Positions 1-11,800 of a stretch of 64,000 nt of DNA are shown in pieces. The translations under genes and the position numbers were made by a program. The DNA is from Rhea pennata (Eukaryota; Chordata; Aves; Rheiformes; Rheidae). The stretch's first letter is position 1; every line of letters begins with the position of its first letter. The notes under the pieces are model-generated. The model was not told the origin of the DNA, did not search any database, and saw only the letters and a list, made by a program, of their open reading frames with translations. The stretch covers positions 434,001 to 498,000 of the forward strand of contig NC_084672.1 of the NCBI RefSeq assembly GCF_028389875.1. Direction: 5' to 3'.

Positions 1-730
1 GCAGGGCTGGCGCGGTGCCGGCGCCGCGGAGCGGAGCGGAGCGGGAGGACCGACGGGGCGGGCGGGCGGGCGGCCGCGCTGCCGCCGCGGCGCCGGCACC
101 GGCTGCGGCGGCGCGGGCGGGGCGGCGGCGGTGACGGCATCCGGCGGCGCCCGGCGGAGCGGCGGCCGCGCCGGGCCGCGCCGAGCCGAGCCGGGCCGGC
201 CGAGCCGCGCCGCGCCGGGCCGCGGAGCGCCGGGCCGTTCCGGGCCGTTCCGGGCCGTTCCGAGCCGGGCCGGGCCGGGCCGGCCGCGGCGGGCGGTCCC
301 GCGGGGCGGGGCGGCGGCGCTGACAGCTGCTGCGCGTAAACAAGCGGCCCCGCGCGGCGCCCCGGCCGCCCCTGCCTGGGCCGGGCCCGGCTCCGGGGCG
401 GGGGCTCCGCGCTGCCCCGCGACGTGACGCGGCGGCGCCGCCGCCAGACGGGCCCGGCCGCCGGCGGGACAGGAGCGGCAGGGCCGCCCGCGCCGCGGTA
501 AGGGCGCCGCGCCGGTGCGGGCCGGGCCGGGCCGGGGCTCGGCCCCGCTCCGCCGCGGGGGCGGCGGGGCGGCGGCGGCGGGGCCGCGCGGGCGGGGGCG
601 GCTCCGCGCGGGACGGGGCGGCGGCGGCTCGGGGCGCTCCGCGGCGGCGCCGGGAGCCCCGGCCACGCAGGCGGCCCCGCCGCACCGCCACGAAGTCCGC
701 CCGGCCGGGCGCGGGGGGACTCTGCTCACC
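1..730 (+). promoter_or_regulatory. FURIN: CpG island with probable FURIN non-coding exon 1
   Basis: The stretch is almost pure G+C with very dense CpG, GGGCGG-type boxes and short direct repeats of a GGGCCGTTCC-like word near 225-265. A good splice donor (GCG|GTAAGG) lies at 497/498, so a non-coding first exon ending at 497 is likely. It would splice to the acceptor at 2684 that opens the exon carrying the FURIN start codon. The transcription start itself cannot be read from sequence. The left edge of the island is outside the window. Confidence 0.6.
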
Positions 731-2684
731 GCGTCCCTGCGCGCAGCGCGGCCGCTGCGCTGCTCGGCAGCGTGGAGCCGCCCCGACGGCAGCGTGCCCG
801 GCCGCGGCCCTGCGCCCTCCTGTCCCCCTCTGGCCGGGGCCTGGCCCTAGGGACCTCGACCGGGAGCTTCCAGGCCTCGTGCCGTGAGCCCCGTGCGAAG
901 GTCTCCGCAGCTGGGGACACTGCGGCCGCGCTGGGGAAGCCGGCAGCCCGGGCTGCTGCAGCCCCTGGATCGCTGCCTCGTGGCAGCAAGATCCGGTGTA
1001 TCGCGAAGCGCTGGCGTCCAGCGACGCTCGGGAGAGCGCCAGGCCTGCTGCCCTGTCTGCGGCCGCGGGCAGTGCGGCAATGCCACGCTGCATGAGGCCG
1101 GGCTGGTGGGCAAGACCTACGCGGCCTGGTGCCCCACGAGCTGTGGGGTTTGGCCGCGCCGGGCGTCGTGCTGCATGCAGGGCCTCTGGGCAGCTCCGTC
1201 CCCCGTGCGCGGGGAGGGTGAGCTGCTGGCGTCCGCCCTGAGCCAGGGCTGTGGTACGCGGCGCAGCCCTGCGCTGTCCTGGTTGCCTTCTTCCCGCTCG
1301 TTGGGTGGTTTGTTCCCATCCCTGGGGCTCGGAGGTTCCTTCCCACTGGAAGCTGTGATTTGGCCCTGGCAGGATGTGGGAAGCAGGGCTTCCCTCCAGC
1401 CCCGCTCGGTGCTGGCTGCTCCCGGTGCCTCGGCAGACCTGCTGAGCTTTCAGCTGGCCGAGGCCTGGTCTCTGGAGGGGGAGCTGCAGCGTGTCTGAAT
1501 CGCTGCACTGTCTGCACACTGCAGCCTGTGGCAGGGTCTCGAGTCTGCTGCCAGGAATTGCTTCCCTTCTGGACGCTGCCGCAGGCTGGCTGCATGCTGT
1601 GGCCCTCTGCTTGCTAGAGGGGGATGGGGTTCGGCCCTGCCCAGCCCGTCTCCTCCGCGGCATTGCTGACTCCTGCCTTTCTTGCTCTCTCTGAAACATG
1701 CCCAGATATTTCATGATCCCTTTGGAGCTCAGTGTGTAGAGCCTCCCCTCTGACTGTCTTAATGTAGCAGTCTCCTTTGCATTAAGTGGGGGTTGCCCCT
1801 GCTTTGATTGCTCCCTGCCTTTCCCGGTCTCTTGCTGCTGCCCCACTGAGGCCGTGTGAGCTGTCCTCCAGCGTCCCTGCGTGCATGTCTCCACGCTGGA
1901 GGAGGTGTGTGTTCCTTATCCCGGTCCCTGTGGCTCTTTCCTGTGTGTTTTGGAGATGACTCACGCTGGTGTCACCATGTTGTGCTCCCGGAGAAGGGCA
2001 GAGCTGAGCTGTTGATGATGACAGGCAACAAGGCGCTCGCCGCTATCTGATTGAGAGCAGATAGCAGAGGTGCTCAGATCCTTGGCTCAGCTGACCAGGC
2101 AGCAACAGCCCTCGCCGGCGTCCTCCTTCCCTCCCCTTGCTGTCCCCGGCCGGTGAGGTCCTTCCCCGAGGGCCGACGCGTGCCCCCACGGCACAGTTGC
2201 CCTGTTGCGCTCCGGCAGAGAGAGGCAGCAGCGTGCAGCCTGGCGCCCTCTCCTCCCTCCGGCCCTGGGAGCCCCGCGTGAGCCATGGCTCTGGCCATGG
2301 TGCCTCTGCCGGCGGGCTGGGGCGAGGAGGAGCCGGGGCTCTGTGGGCATCTCCTGGTGACCAGAGAGGCCGATTCCCCTCCCGCTTGCTCCCAGTTTCT
2401 TGCCCGGATTGGCCTGTCCAGTCCCGGGCAGCTGCGGAGGAGGGAGGTGCTGTCTGCGGCGGCGCCTCCTGCCCTGCAGTTTGTCTCAGCTGTTTGCAAG
2501 TGCGGAGCGTGAGCGCGGCTGGGCACAGCGAGGGGAGAAGCAGCTCTGACACGGGGAGCACCGGCTCCGGGGCTCTGCGGCCCCCCCACGTCTGGCTCCA
2601 CGGTCCGAGCTGAGGCGGGGAGCGGGGGGCTGCCTCCGTGCCCCGGCGCAGGGCGAGTCTGACCGCTGTCCCCTCTTTCTGCAG
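498..2684 (+). other. FURIN: Putative FURIN intron 1 (no gene seen)
   Basis: About 2.2 kb between the inferred non-coding exon and the acceptor TTTCTGCAG ending at 2684. Open frames on both strands here have no recognisable protein family and look like GC-driven noise. CpG density falls after about 1,300, and a more AT-balanced patch runs from about 1,680 to 2,060. No repeat family or RNA gene was recognised. Confidence 0.45.
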
Positions 2685-2882
2685 CTCCTGGTGCTGTGCC
2701 GGCCGGTGTGCTGCCGGGGGCCCGGCTGTCTGGGCTGCGTCCCCATGGTCGCTGAGACGGCGCGGGGGCCAGCGGGGCGGCGCGGGGGCCGGAGCGCCTC
2801 GGGGCGCTGACGCCAAGAGGCCGCTGGGCCGCCGCTGCCCGGACCCTGGTGCTCCCCAGCTGGAGGAAGCCCCGATACGCTG

Positions 2883-5800
2883 ATGGATCTGAGGCCCTGC
2901 TCGCTGCTCCTGCTGTGCACGGTGGTGGTTGCCCTCGCTCTCCTGGCCCCAGAGGTGCTAGCCCAGCGTGTCTACACCAACACCTGGGCCGTTCTGGTCC
3001 CTGCAGGGCCCCAGGAGGCGGACAGGCTGGCCAAGAAGCATGGATTCCTCAACCTGGGCCCGGTAAGTGCCCCCTTGCCCAGACAGTGCGCGCTGCCGGC
3101 AGCTGGGATTGCCGCAGTCTGCGCGAGCTGGTGGGACGAGGCGGCCGCCCGTGTGCGGCGGAGCCCCGTGTCCCTGCCCTGGCGGAGCCCGCGTCCGCCA
3201 GCTGGCGAAGGGGGGATGGCGGAGGGGCGCACGTCCCACGCGCTCCGGGCAGCGCTGCCGCGGGCCCGGCACTGCCGGCCGCCGGGGCCGTGCCGCTCGG
3301 CGGCGCGGTGCTGCTCGCTCTGGCAGCTGGGCTCTGGCTCCGGAGGCGTCCGGGCATGGAAGCGGGGCTTGGCACGATGCTGCGAGGCCCGGGGCAGCTG
3401 GCAGAGCTCCTGATGTGCCAGGCGGGGTGCTTGGCTGTGCTGCTTCCTTCTCCTGCCAGCCCTTCCCTGACAGCCAGGGTTTCTTGCACCCGGCGCGGCG
3501 GGAGCTGCCCAGAGCGGGCGTCGTGGCTCGATCGGTCGGCCTGTCCTGGGGCAGGAGACGGCAGCCCGAGGGTGGCTGTGCGCCCTGCTCCGGCGGCTGG
3601 CCGTGCCGTGCGGCGGTGCCTGCCCGTTGCTGCCCCGCGCCGTCCCTGCTCCAGGGCGGACGCGTGGGGCCCTGGCTCGGCCGTAGCTGCGGCAGGGCTC
3701 TGCTCGCCACGGCGTCGCAGTCCGGACGGGGTGCGCCGCCCCTTTGAGCACAGCTCGCACAGCAGCCGCGGGAACGGGGCTGGGGAGATCCTGCGGGGCT
3801 GGTGTGTCCGCAGGCCTGGGTAGAGGGCAGCCCGTGGGCGGCTGCCCGTGCGGGCACAGCGAGTCAGAGCAGCGGGGCCGGGTGTTTCTGCGCAAGCCCA
3901 CAGAACCGCAGGGCGCGCTGGGGGGAGCCAGGGCAAGTGACTGCTGTCGTCCCCCAGCTTGGAGATTTGTTGTGCCCTGGCAGCTGAGCCTGGTGCTCAG
4001 CTGCGCTGGCTCTGGCAGGAAGGAAGCTCGGGGTGAAATCCCAGAGGAAGTTGCACAATTCGTGGCTGCAGTGTCAAGACCTTGCTGTGAACCAGCTGTC
4101 TGCAAGCAGCCGCGGGGTGGGGAAGGTGGCTGCGCGGGGAGCAGCTCGCCGCCTTCTGCTGGCCGTGCGGGGCAGGAAGCCACCGGAGCCCCCAGCTCTG
4201 GGGTTTTCCTGGGGAAAGGAGGCCAGCGAGGGGCTGAGTGGTGAGCCCGGGTCTGTTCAGCCCCCCGAGGTGCTGCGGAGTGTCCCAGTTTGGCTGGAGC
4301 AGCACCCGCCTTCTCCCACGGGGCTGTGCTGTGCCACGGGTTGGCACCTTCCCACCGGGCTCTCTGAGCTCCCAGCAGAGCAGGAGCACCGAGCGCACTG
4401 GAGAGATGTCAGCTGCACTGCAATGGGAAGCGCTGGTCTGGGCATGTTTTCCCTGAGCCTGGAGCCCATCCCAGTGCCTGTGCGGCGGGACCAGGCTTGG
4501 CTGGCATAGGGAGCCTGCTCCTGGCAGAGGTGTCTGAGCTGGCCCGCTGGGGAGAGCAGAGGTGGAAGGAGGCTGCACTTTCCCTCCCGCGGCTCCTCCT
4601 GGGGGTGTTTGCTTTGCTGGGACAGGATGCGGCAGCCAGCCCAGAGGAGGGAGGCGGAGGAAAGCTGGGTGCTTCTGGCAGTGCTGCAGCGAGAGGCCCT
4701 CGGGGTCCTTATCTGAAAGGATCCTGGCCTCGGTTTGGTGTCTGGACACTGTCCTCGCAGGCACGCCGTCCTGGCGTGCTCCCTGCTGCACCTCTGCCTG
4801 CGGCCCCCGGGCGGATGGCGGTCGAGCACGGGCGCCCCTTGGGCCGTGTGCTTGTGCCCGGGCAGGGACCTGGCCTCGACAGTGTCCTGGGTGACTGCAG
4901 AGAGCGGAGCGCAGTCATCCCTGCCCTGGGACGGGCAAAGAAGGGGGGCCAGGTGCTGCCGGATCAGGCAGGGGTGGAGGGTGCTGGCGAAATCCACGGC
5001 TGCTGCCCGCGGGAGGTCCTGGCCAGGCGCTGGGGAGCCCCCGGGCCCAGCAGCGCCACGCTGTCCCTGCAGACCCAGTCGTGTCCGATGAGCAGGCAGA
5101 GGTCTGCCTGTGGGAACCATCGGGACTGTGCTCTTACCCAGAGAGGGTGGCGGTGCGCTGGGCGAGCACAGCAGGGCTGCTGCGTCCCTGCTCGCTCTGC
5201 TCCCCTGCGTGCTGCGGCTTTTTCCCTAGCAGTTCCCAAATGGCCTGAACCGTCGGGCATCGTGGGCTGTGCTGGAGGGGTGCAGTGTGCCCTGGGGAAC
5301 AGGCCGAGGTCTATTTCCAAGCTTCCTCTTGGCTGCTGCAGCTCCAGAGGGGCAGGGCTATGTGACAGGACAAGGCGCCCGTGCCCTGCAGGGAGCCGGC
5401 GCGGAGCTGCTGCCGGAGGCTGGTCCTCCCTGCTGCCCGCTCGTGCCCTGTGTGTGCCCAGGCGCTCGCGTGCCAGAGGCCGGACCGCAGCGGCCGCGCT
5501 GGCAGGAGCGGCGCCCGGCTGCCGTCCGCGCCAGGGAGCGCAGCGCCGTGCCGCGAGCCGTGCCGCGGGGCTGCTGCCGTTCCCTGGGCAGCGCTGCTGG
5601 CGCGGCGTGGGCTTGATCAGGGACCGCGCTGGGAGCGCGCTCCGTGTCGTGGCCCCAGCTCGGGGGCGCGTGTGCGGGACGGGGCAGAGCGAAGCTGGGG
5701 CTTTGCCTGCCCTTTCCCCGGGGCCGGTGCCTGCTGCCAGCAGCAGCCGGCTCTGGTGATGTAGCTGTGGTTGCAGCCCTGACCGCGGCGCCCGCTCCCG

Positions 5801-8800
5801 CCGTCCGGCGCTGCAGCCATGGCCCGCCACGAGCCGGCTCCGTTCTCGCTGCTGGCGGAGCAGCAGCGCGCGGGAACGGCGCGCGAGGAGCCGTGCCGCG
5901 GGGGGCGGAGAGGCCGCCCTCGGCGGTGCAGCGCCGGGCGTGTGGGGCACGTCCCCGCAGAGCGCGGCGAGGCGGGCGGCGGCCGCGGGCCGTCAGCGGC
6001 GCGGCCGGAGCTGCGGCCTCTGCCTGGGGCTTGTCCCGGCAGCGCCGGCTGCGGAGCCGGCTGGGGTAGCGGCGTGCGGCCAGGCTTGATCAGCTCTGCG
6101 TGCCGGGGCAGCCGGGTCCTGAGCCGTCCTCGGAGGCCGTCTCCCCGCGATCCCCTGGCCAGTGTGCAGCGTGCCGGCAGGCAGCCCACGCTGGGCTGCT
6201 CCCGCGGCCGCCGGGTGGGCTCCGGCCCCGGCCCTGACTCTGGCCCCTTCTCCCGCGGGCGGCGCGGGCCGCCCCGCAGCGGGGCCAGCCTCCAGGATGT
6301 GCCGGAGGGGAGACGGAAATGACAGGACTGCAGAGGGTTTAAAAATAACCGTCTGGGAGGCTGCGTGGCCCCGGGCCCAGCTGGGCCCCGCTGGCGCCGT
6401 GTTCTTCCCCGTCCCGGAGCCGACCAGCCCGACCCCCCGGTCTGGGGCTGGCACTGCGCTGCGCCCCGCCGCTCTCTGTCCGTGGTCGCCCACACTCTGC
6501 TCTGCCGTTGCTGGTCGTGCCCGAGCGCGGCGGACGCTCTGGCGCAGGGTGACGTTTGCAGGGTTTTATGTGCTGGGGAAGGGGCCAGCGAGCGCCCTGG
6601 GCCCCGCGGTGCCTCTTCAGCTCGCTGGCAGCCCCAGGAGGCTCGTGCGGTGCTGGTCCTTGGCCCAGGCTCGCAGGAGGGAGGGTTGGGAGTCAGGGTC
6701 TTGTGCCCGTCTCACCCCTTCCTCTGTTGCAGATCTTTGGCGACTATTACCACTTTCGGCACAGTGGCGTAGTGAAGCGCTCGCTCTCGCCCCACCAGCC
6801 CCGGCACAGCCGCTTGGCCAGGGAGCCGCAGGTAGGTGCTGTGCGCCGTGGGTCCCTGCCCCCCTCCTGGGGGGCCTGGCCTTGGTGCTAGGAGCCGCAG
6901 GTGGCGCGCGGGCCCCGGGGCGAGGCGGGCCTCCTGTGCTCCCAGAAGGCAGGACAGGCTCGGCTCCCCGGAGCGCTCTCTCCCCGGCGCCTGGGGCGAG
7001 GCGTGCCGGGCCGCAGCGGGCCGGCGCGGTCTCCAGGTCTGCGGCTGGCGTGCCGTGCCCGGCGGGGCGTGCGGCACGGGGCGGCGGCCGGCGGGTCCGG
7101 GCTGCCAGCCGCGCTCAGCGGAGCTCAGCGCCCCGGCCGGCGCTCCGCTGGAGCCGAGCCGCGCGTGGCGTGACGCCCGGCGCCTGCTGCGGCCGGGCAG
7201 GGCCGCCCTGCTGGGCCTGCCGCCCGCTCCTGGCTCTGGGTCCGGAGCGGGCTGTGAGCTCCCCGGGCAGAGCCCTGCGGGCCGGCTGAGAGGCAGGGGG
7301 AGCTGCTGGCCGCCCCGGGAGCCGGCGCGGCGGCCTGGCTGCCGGCGAGGGCAGGCAGGGCTGCGGCGTGGCGCGGTGCGGCAGCTCCCTCCCGTCCCTC
7401 CCCCAGGTGCACTGGCTGGAGCAGCAGGTGGCAAAGCGCAGGACCAAGCGAGACGTCTTCATGGAGCCCACCGACCCCAAGTTCCCGCAGCAGTGGTACC
7501 TGGTGAGCGCCGGCAGCGTGCCGGGGCTGCGCGGCGCCTGGGCGAGGGGGCAGCTCCGCGGCACGCTGGTGCCAGCGGTGCGGGTGCAGGGGGCTGTCAG
7601 GCTGCCTGCTGACCCCGGCCGAGGGGCTGCGTGAGCAGAGCTGCGTGTTCCCTGAAAGCGACGTCGGCAGAGCCGGGGAGAGCCTGGGGCTACGCTGGTG
7701 GGGCAGCCGGCCCCTTGCTTATCCCCGGATTTGGGACCGTACGTGTGCTGCTGTCTGCAGGGTCGAGCTCGGGTGGCCATCGCAGGTCTGTTCTCTGCGA
7801 AGGCAGCTTTGCTCATTGGGCCCAAGCAGAGCTGAGGGCTGCTGCGTCCTTTCCGTGCAGCCTCTTTGGCCCTGTGCAGCACTCTGGGCCCTTGACGAAG
7901 GATTGAGCATGTTGTCTGCCCCAATCCCGTGGGGTTTCCTCATCCCTGCGCTGCAAAAGAGTGGAGCCGAAGCTGCCACTTGCATTCCCCTGCCCCAGGC
8001 CGGGAGGGTCCAGGTGCACCCCTTGCTGTGCTAGCAGCTGGGCACAGTTCACATCGCCAGGACTTCTTTTGGCAGTACAACACAAACCAGCGGGACCTGA
8101 ACGTGCGTCAGGCCTGGGAGCAGGGCTACACCGGCAAGGGCATCGTGGTCTCCATCCTGGATGATGGCATTGAGAAGAACCACCCGGACCTGGAGGGCAA
8201 CTATGTAAGTGCAGGATGCTCCCCCCAGGCACACAGGCTCCTGAGGCTGGACCACACGCATGAGGGAGATGTCAGGGCAGGGGTGTCAGCCTGATTCAGC
8301 CCTGGGACTGCACGGGCTCGGCAAGGCAGGGCAGGGCAGGGCATGTGCCTGCACCGAGGGGCATGGAGAAGAGCAGCAGGGAGGAGGAAGCGCTGCGCCC
8401 TCCATCGCTCAGCCCGGCATCATGGACGTGGGCTTCGGGCATGGCCCTGCGCGGTGGCCCGGGTCACCAGCCTGTAACTGCCGTGTCTGTCCTCCAGGAT
8501 CCAGGGGCTAGCTTTGATGTCAACGACCAGGACCCAGACCCGCAGCCCCGCTACACGCAGATGAACGACAACAGGTGAGGAAGGAGGCGACGGCGAGGGT
8601 GGCGGAGCCCCGCTGCAGGAGGGGGTGCGGATGCCCCGCTGCGCGCCCCCCCTGAGCGCGCCGCGTGCCATTCCCCCGGCAGGCACGGCACGCGCTGCGC
8701 CGGGGAGGTCGCTGCCGTGGCGAACAACGGGATCTGCGGCGTCGGCGTGGCTTACAACGCCAGGATCGGAGGTGGGCGTCCCCTGCCCCGGCGGTGCGGC

Positions 8801-11800
8801 TGTGACGGGGGGTCTCGGTGCTGCCGTGGCAGCCGGTAGCGTGGGGCGCCGGCAGCGGGCTCTGGGCTGCGGCAGTGCCGAGCGGGGCCGGCCGGCCCGG
8901 CGCGGCGCCGGCGCAGTGACGTCTGCTCTCTGGCCCTAGGCGTGCGCATGCTGGATGGGGAGGTGACTGATGCTGTGGAGGCCCATTCCCTCGGCCTCAA
9001 TCCCAACCACATCCACATCTACAGTGCCAGCTGGGGCCCCGAGGACGACGGGAAGACGGTGGACGGCCCGGCCCGGCTGGCGGAGGAGGCCTTCTTCCGA
9101 GGGGTCAGCCAGGTGAGCCGGAGAGCGTGCGGGGGCGGCTGCTGGCCTCTCCCCCAGGCCCGCCCTGCTTGTCTTGGGCAGCTGCGTTGTCCTGGCTCTC
9201 CCTGGTGAGCTGCCTTTCACCCATCTCTGCAATCTGGTACTGTTGGTTTTTCCGGTTCTTCCTGTGTGATGGCCCTGAGTCATGGCTCTTCCAGTGCTTA
9301 TCTCTCCTTTGTGAGTAGCCCTGTGCCCTGCCGTGCTTGTCGAGCAGCCCTTGTCCTCGCTGCTCAGAAAGCTCCCCCAGAGCCTGGCGCTGGGCCTGTC
9401 TGCCCTGCTCTGTGAACACTGCGCTGGTTCCTGTCCCGATGCGTGCCAGCAGCTCACCCGTGCTCCTGCTGCCTGTCCTCCCTCCCCGCTCTCCTCGCCT
9501 GCTGTCAGTCTGCTTTTGCCTTGGCTGAGCCATGATGCAGCCTACATGGTTCGTCTGCGCTGCGTGTTTCTGCTTGGGGTTCCCTGCACGGAGAGACGTG
9601 TGCTGTGCAAGGCAAGGCTGCCAAACCCGCCCGGCTGGGCCGCGCCGCCCGGTCGCACGTGCTGTGAACGGCGTTCAGCAGCTGGTGGTACCACTCTGCG
9701 GGGCTCTGGCGGGGCTGCCAGGCAGCTGCGAATCCCACACAAACCCCTCAAATCAGCCTGGATCATTTCCAGGCAGGGAAAGACATCAGTTCTTGGGAAC
9801 CCCCCTGCTGCAGCGCCTGCTGCCACGGAGCTCCTTGCCTTGGGGGGCAGCGCCCACAGCCTCTGCGGAGCTGCCCTGTGTCTCCTCTGCTCCCAACCCA
9901 TGTCACGCAGCATGACGGCACTGCGGAGGCGGTGCTGGGAGACCGCACCGGGGCAACCCAGCAGCACCGGGGCTCCTGGGGTGCCGGCTGCACGTGCTCA
10001 TGGTCTTGTCTCTGCCGCTGGGACTAAAGGCACTCTGGGGCCAGGACTGCCTGTAAGCTCCCCGGCAGCAGGAGCAGTGCCCCGGCACTAGCCCTCGCCC
10101 TGCCTCCATGTCTAGGGCCGTGGGGGACTCGGCTCCATCTTCGTCTGGGCGTCCGGGAACGGGGGCCGCGAGCACGACAGCTGCAACTGCGACGGCTACA
10201 CCAACAGCATCTACACACTGTCCATCAGCAGCACCACGCAGTACGGCAACGTGCCCTGGTACAGCGAGGCCTGTTCCTCCACTCTCGCCACCACCTACAG
10301 CAGCGGCAACCAGAACGAGAAGCAGATCGTGAGTCTGGGCTGCTGGTGCCGACGGGCTGGGAGCTCGTGGAGGGGCGGCGAGCTGCAGCCGGGGTTGGGG
10401 CCGAGCGTGCCGGGGTGCGGTGGCAGCGCCGCTGGTGTGCGGAGCCGGCCCCGCTCCGCATGTGGGTCTCCGCCATGCAGCGGCCCTGCGGGTTGCTCTC
10501 GTGAGATCAGGCCAGGTCGGCCGTTCCGCCCCGCATCCCTCAGCGGGGATGCACGTGCCTTGGAGACGAGCTCCCGGTCGACGGCCTGGACCAGCTGGTG
10601 CTGCATCTCTTACCCTCGGGCTCTTTCTTGCAGGTGACAACTGACCTGAGACAGAAGTGCACCGAATCGCACACGGGGACATCGGCCTCAGCCCCCCTTG
10701 CTGCCGGCATCATTGCCCTCGCCCTGGAGGCAAAGTAAGGCCAGGCGCAGAGCGGGGTGGGGGGAGGCTGAAGCCCTGCGTGAGCCAATGGACCTCAGCG
10801 TGGGACTCAGCCGGGGCCGGGAGGAGCTGTGTCGGTGTCTGAGCCTCTCCTCTCCCTGCAGCAAGAACCTGACGTGGCGGGACATGCAGCACCTGGTGGT
10901 GCAGACATCGAAGCCGGCGCACCTCAACGCAAACGATTGGGTCACCAACGGCGTCGGCCGCAAAGGTGCCCGGGGCGCTGGGTTCTGGCGGGCTGGGCCG
11001 GGCTTGGGGGTCGTGTCCTGGAGCGCCGTGAGCCCGGGGCGCTGGGGGCAGAGCACCGCAGTGGCCCCGGGAAGGGCGGAGGAGGCAGAGCGGTGCGTTG
11101 CACCGTGAGCAGAGCAGCGCGCGGGCGCCGGCCGGGACGGTGCGTGGGCTCCTTCAGGGATGTCCTCGCTTCCCTGACCGCCTCTGTCCACAGTCAGCCA
11201 CTCCTACGGCTACGGCCTGCTGGATGCTGGGGCCATGGTGAGCCTGGCCAAGAACTGGACCACGGTGGGACCTCAAAGGAAATGCGTCATCGACATCCTC
11301 ACGGAGCCGAAGTAAGGGCTGGTGAGCGCAGGTGGGCATTGCCCAGCGCCTGCCACGTGCCCAGCTCCACCCAGGAGCCAGGCTGGGGAGGGTCTTGGCC
11401 CCAGGACAAGGAGGATCTCGTGAGCTGAGCTGTGTCCTCAACCCTTCATCCAGTGGGGCACCATCTCAGGAGAGCCTGGGAAGGGCTGGCAAAGCTGCCT
11501 TCAGCTTGGTTTCTGGGAGGTGCCAGTGCTTCCTGCTCCTGCTCCAGCTGGGCAGGGCTAGTGGGGAGACATCCAGACTGGGATGCTGTGGTTTTGGGAG
11601 CAGCAAGCACGAGGCGTCAGACAGAGGGGCTTTTCAGGGGTCAGACAGAAGCTCCTTTTACTCCCACTTGGCTGCGGCTGCCGCGCAGCATGTGCCGCGT
11701 CTCGTGTGGCCGCGGCCAGGGCGCTCCCGTCCCTGGGTGCAGTGGCTGCCAGCTCTGCTTGGTGCCCTGCCTGCTCCTTCGGGACTGCAGCCTCGGTGCG

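Noticed and set aside
726-1595. 289-codon minus-strand frame near the FURIN CpG island
   Set aside because: Arg/Pro/Ala-rich composition typical of antisense CpG islands. No family match and no splice or poly(A) context.
2849-3823. Long alternative plus frame overlapping the FURIN first coding exon
   Set aside because: Out of frame with the signal peptide and the following exons, and no homology. The [11 protein letters not shown] frame is the real one.
4497-5759. 420-codon plus-strand open frame in a FURIN intron
   Set aside because: High GC makes stops rare. The translation has no domain resemblance and lies between correctly phased FURIN exons.
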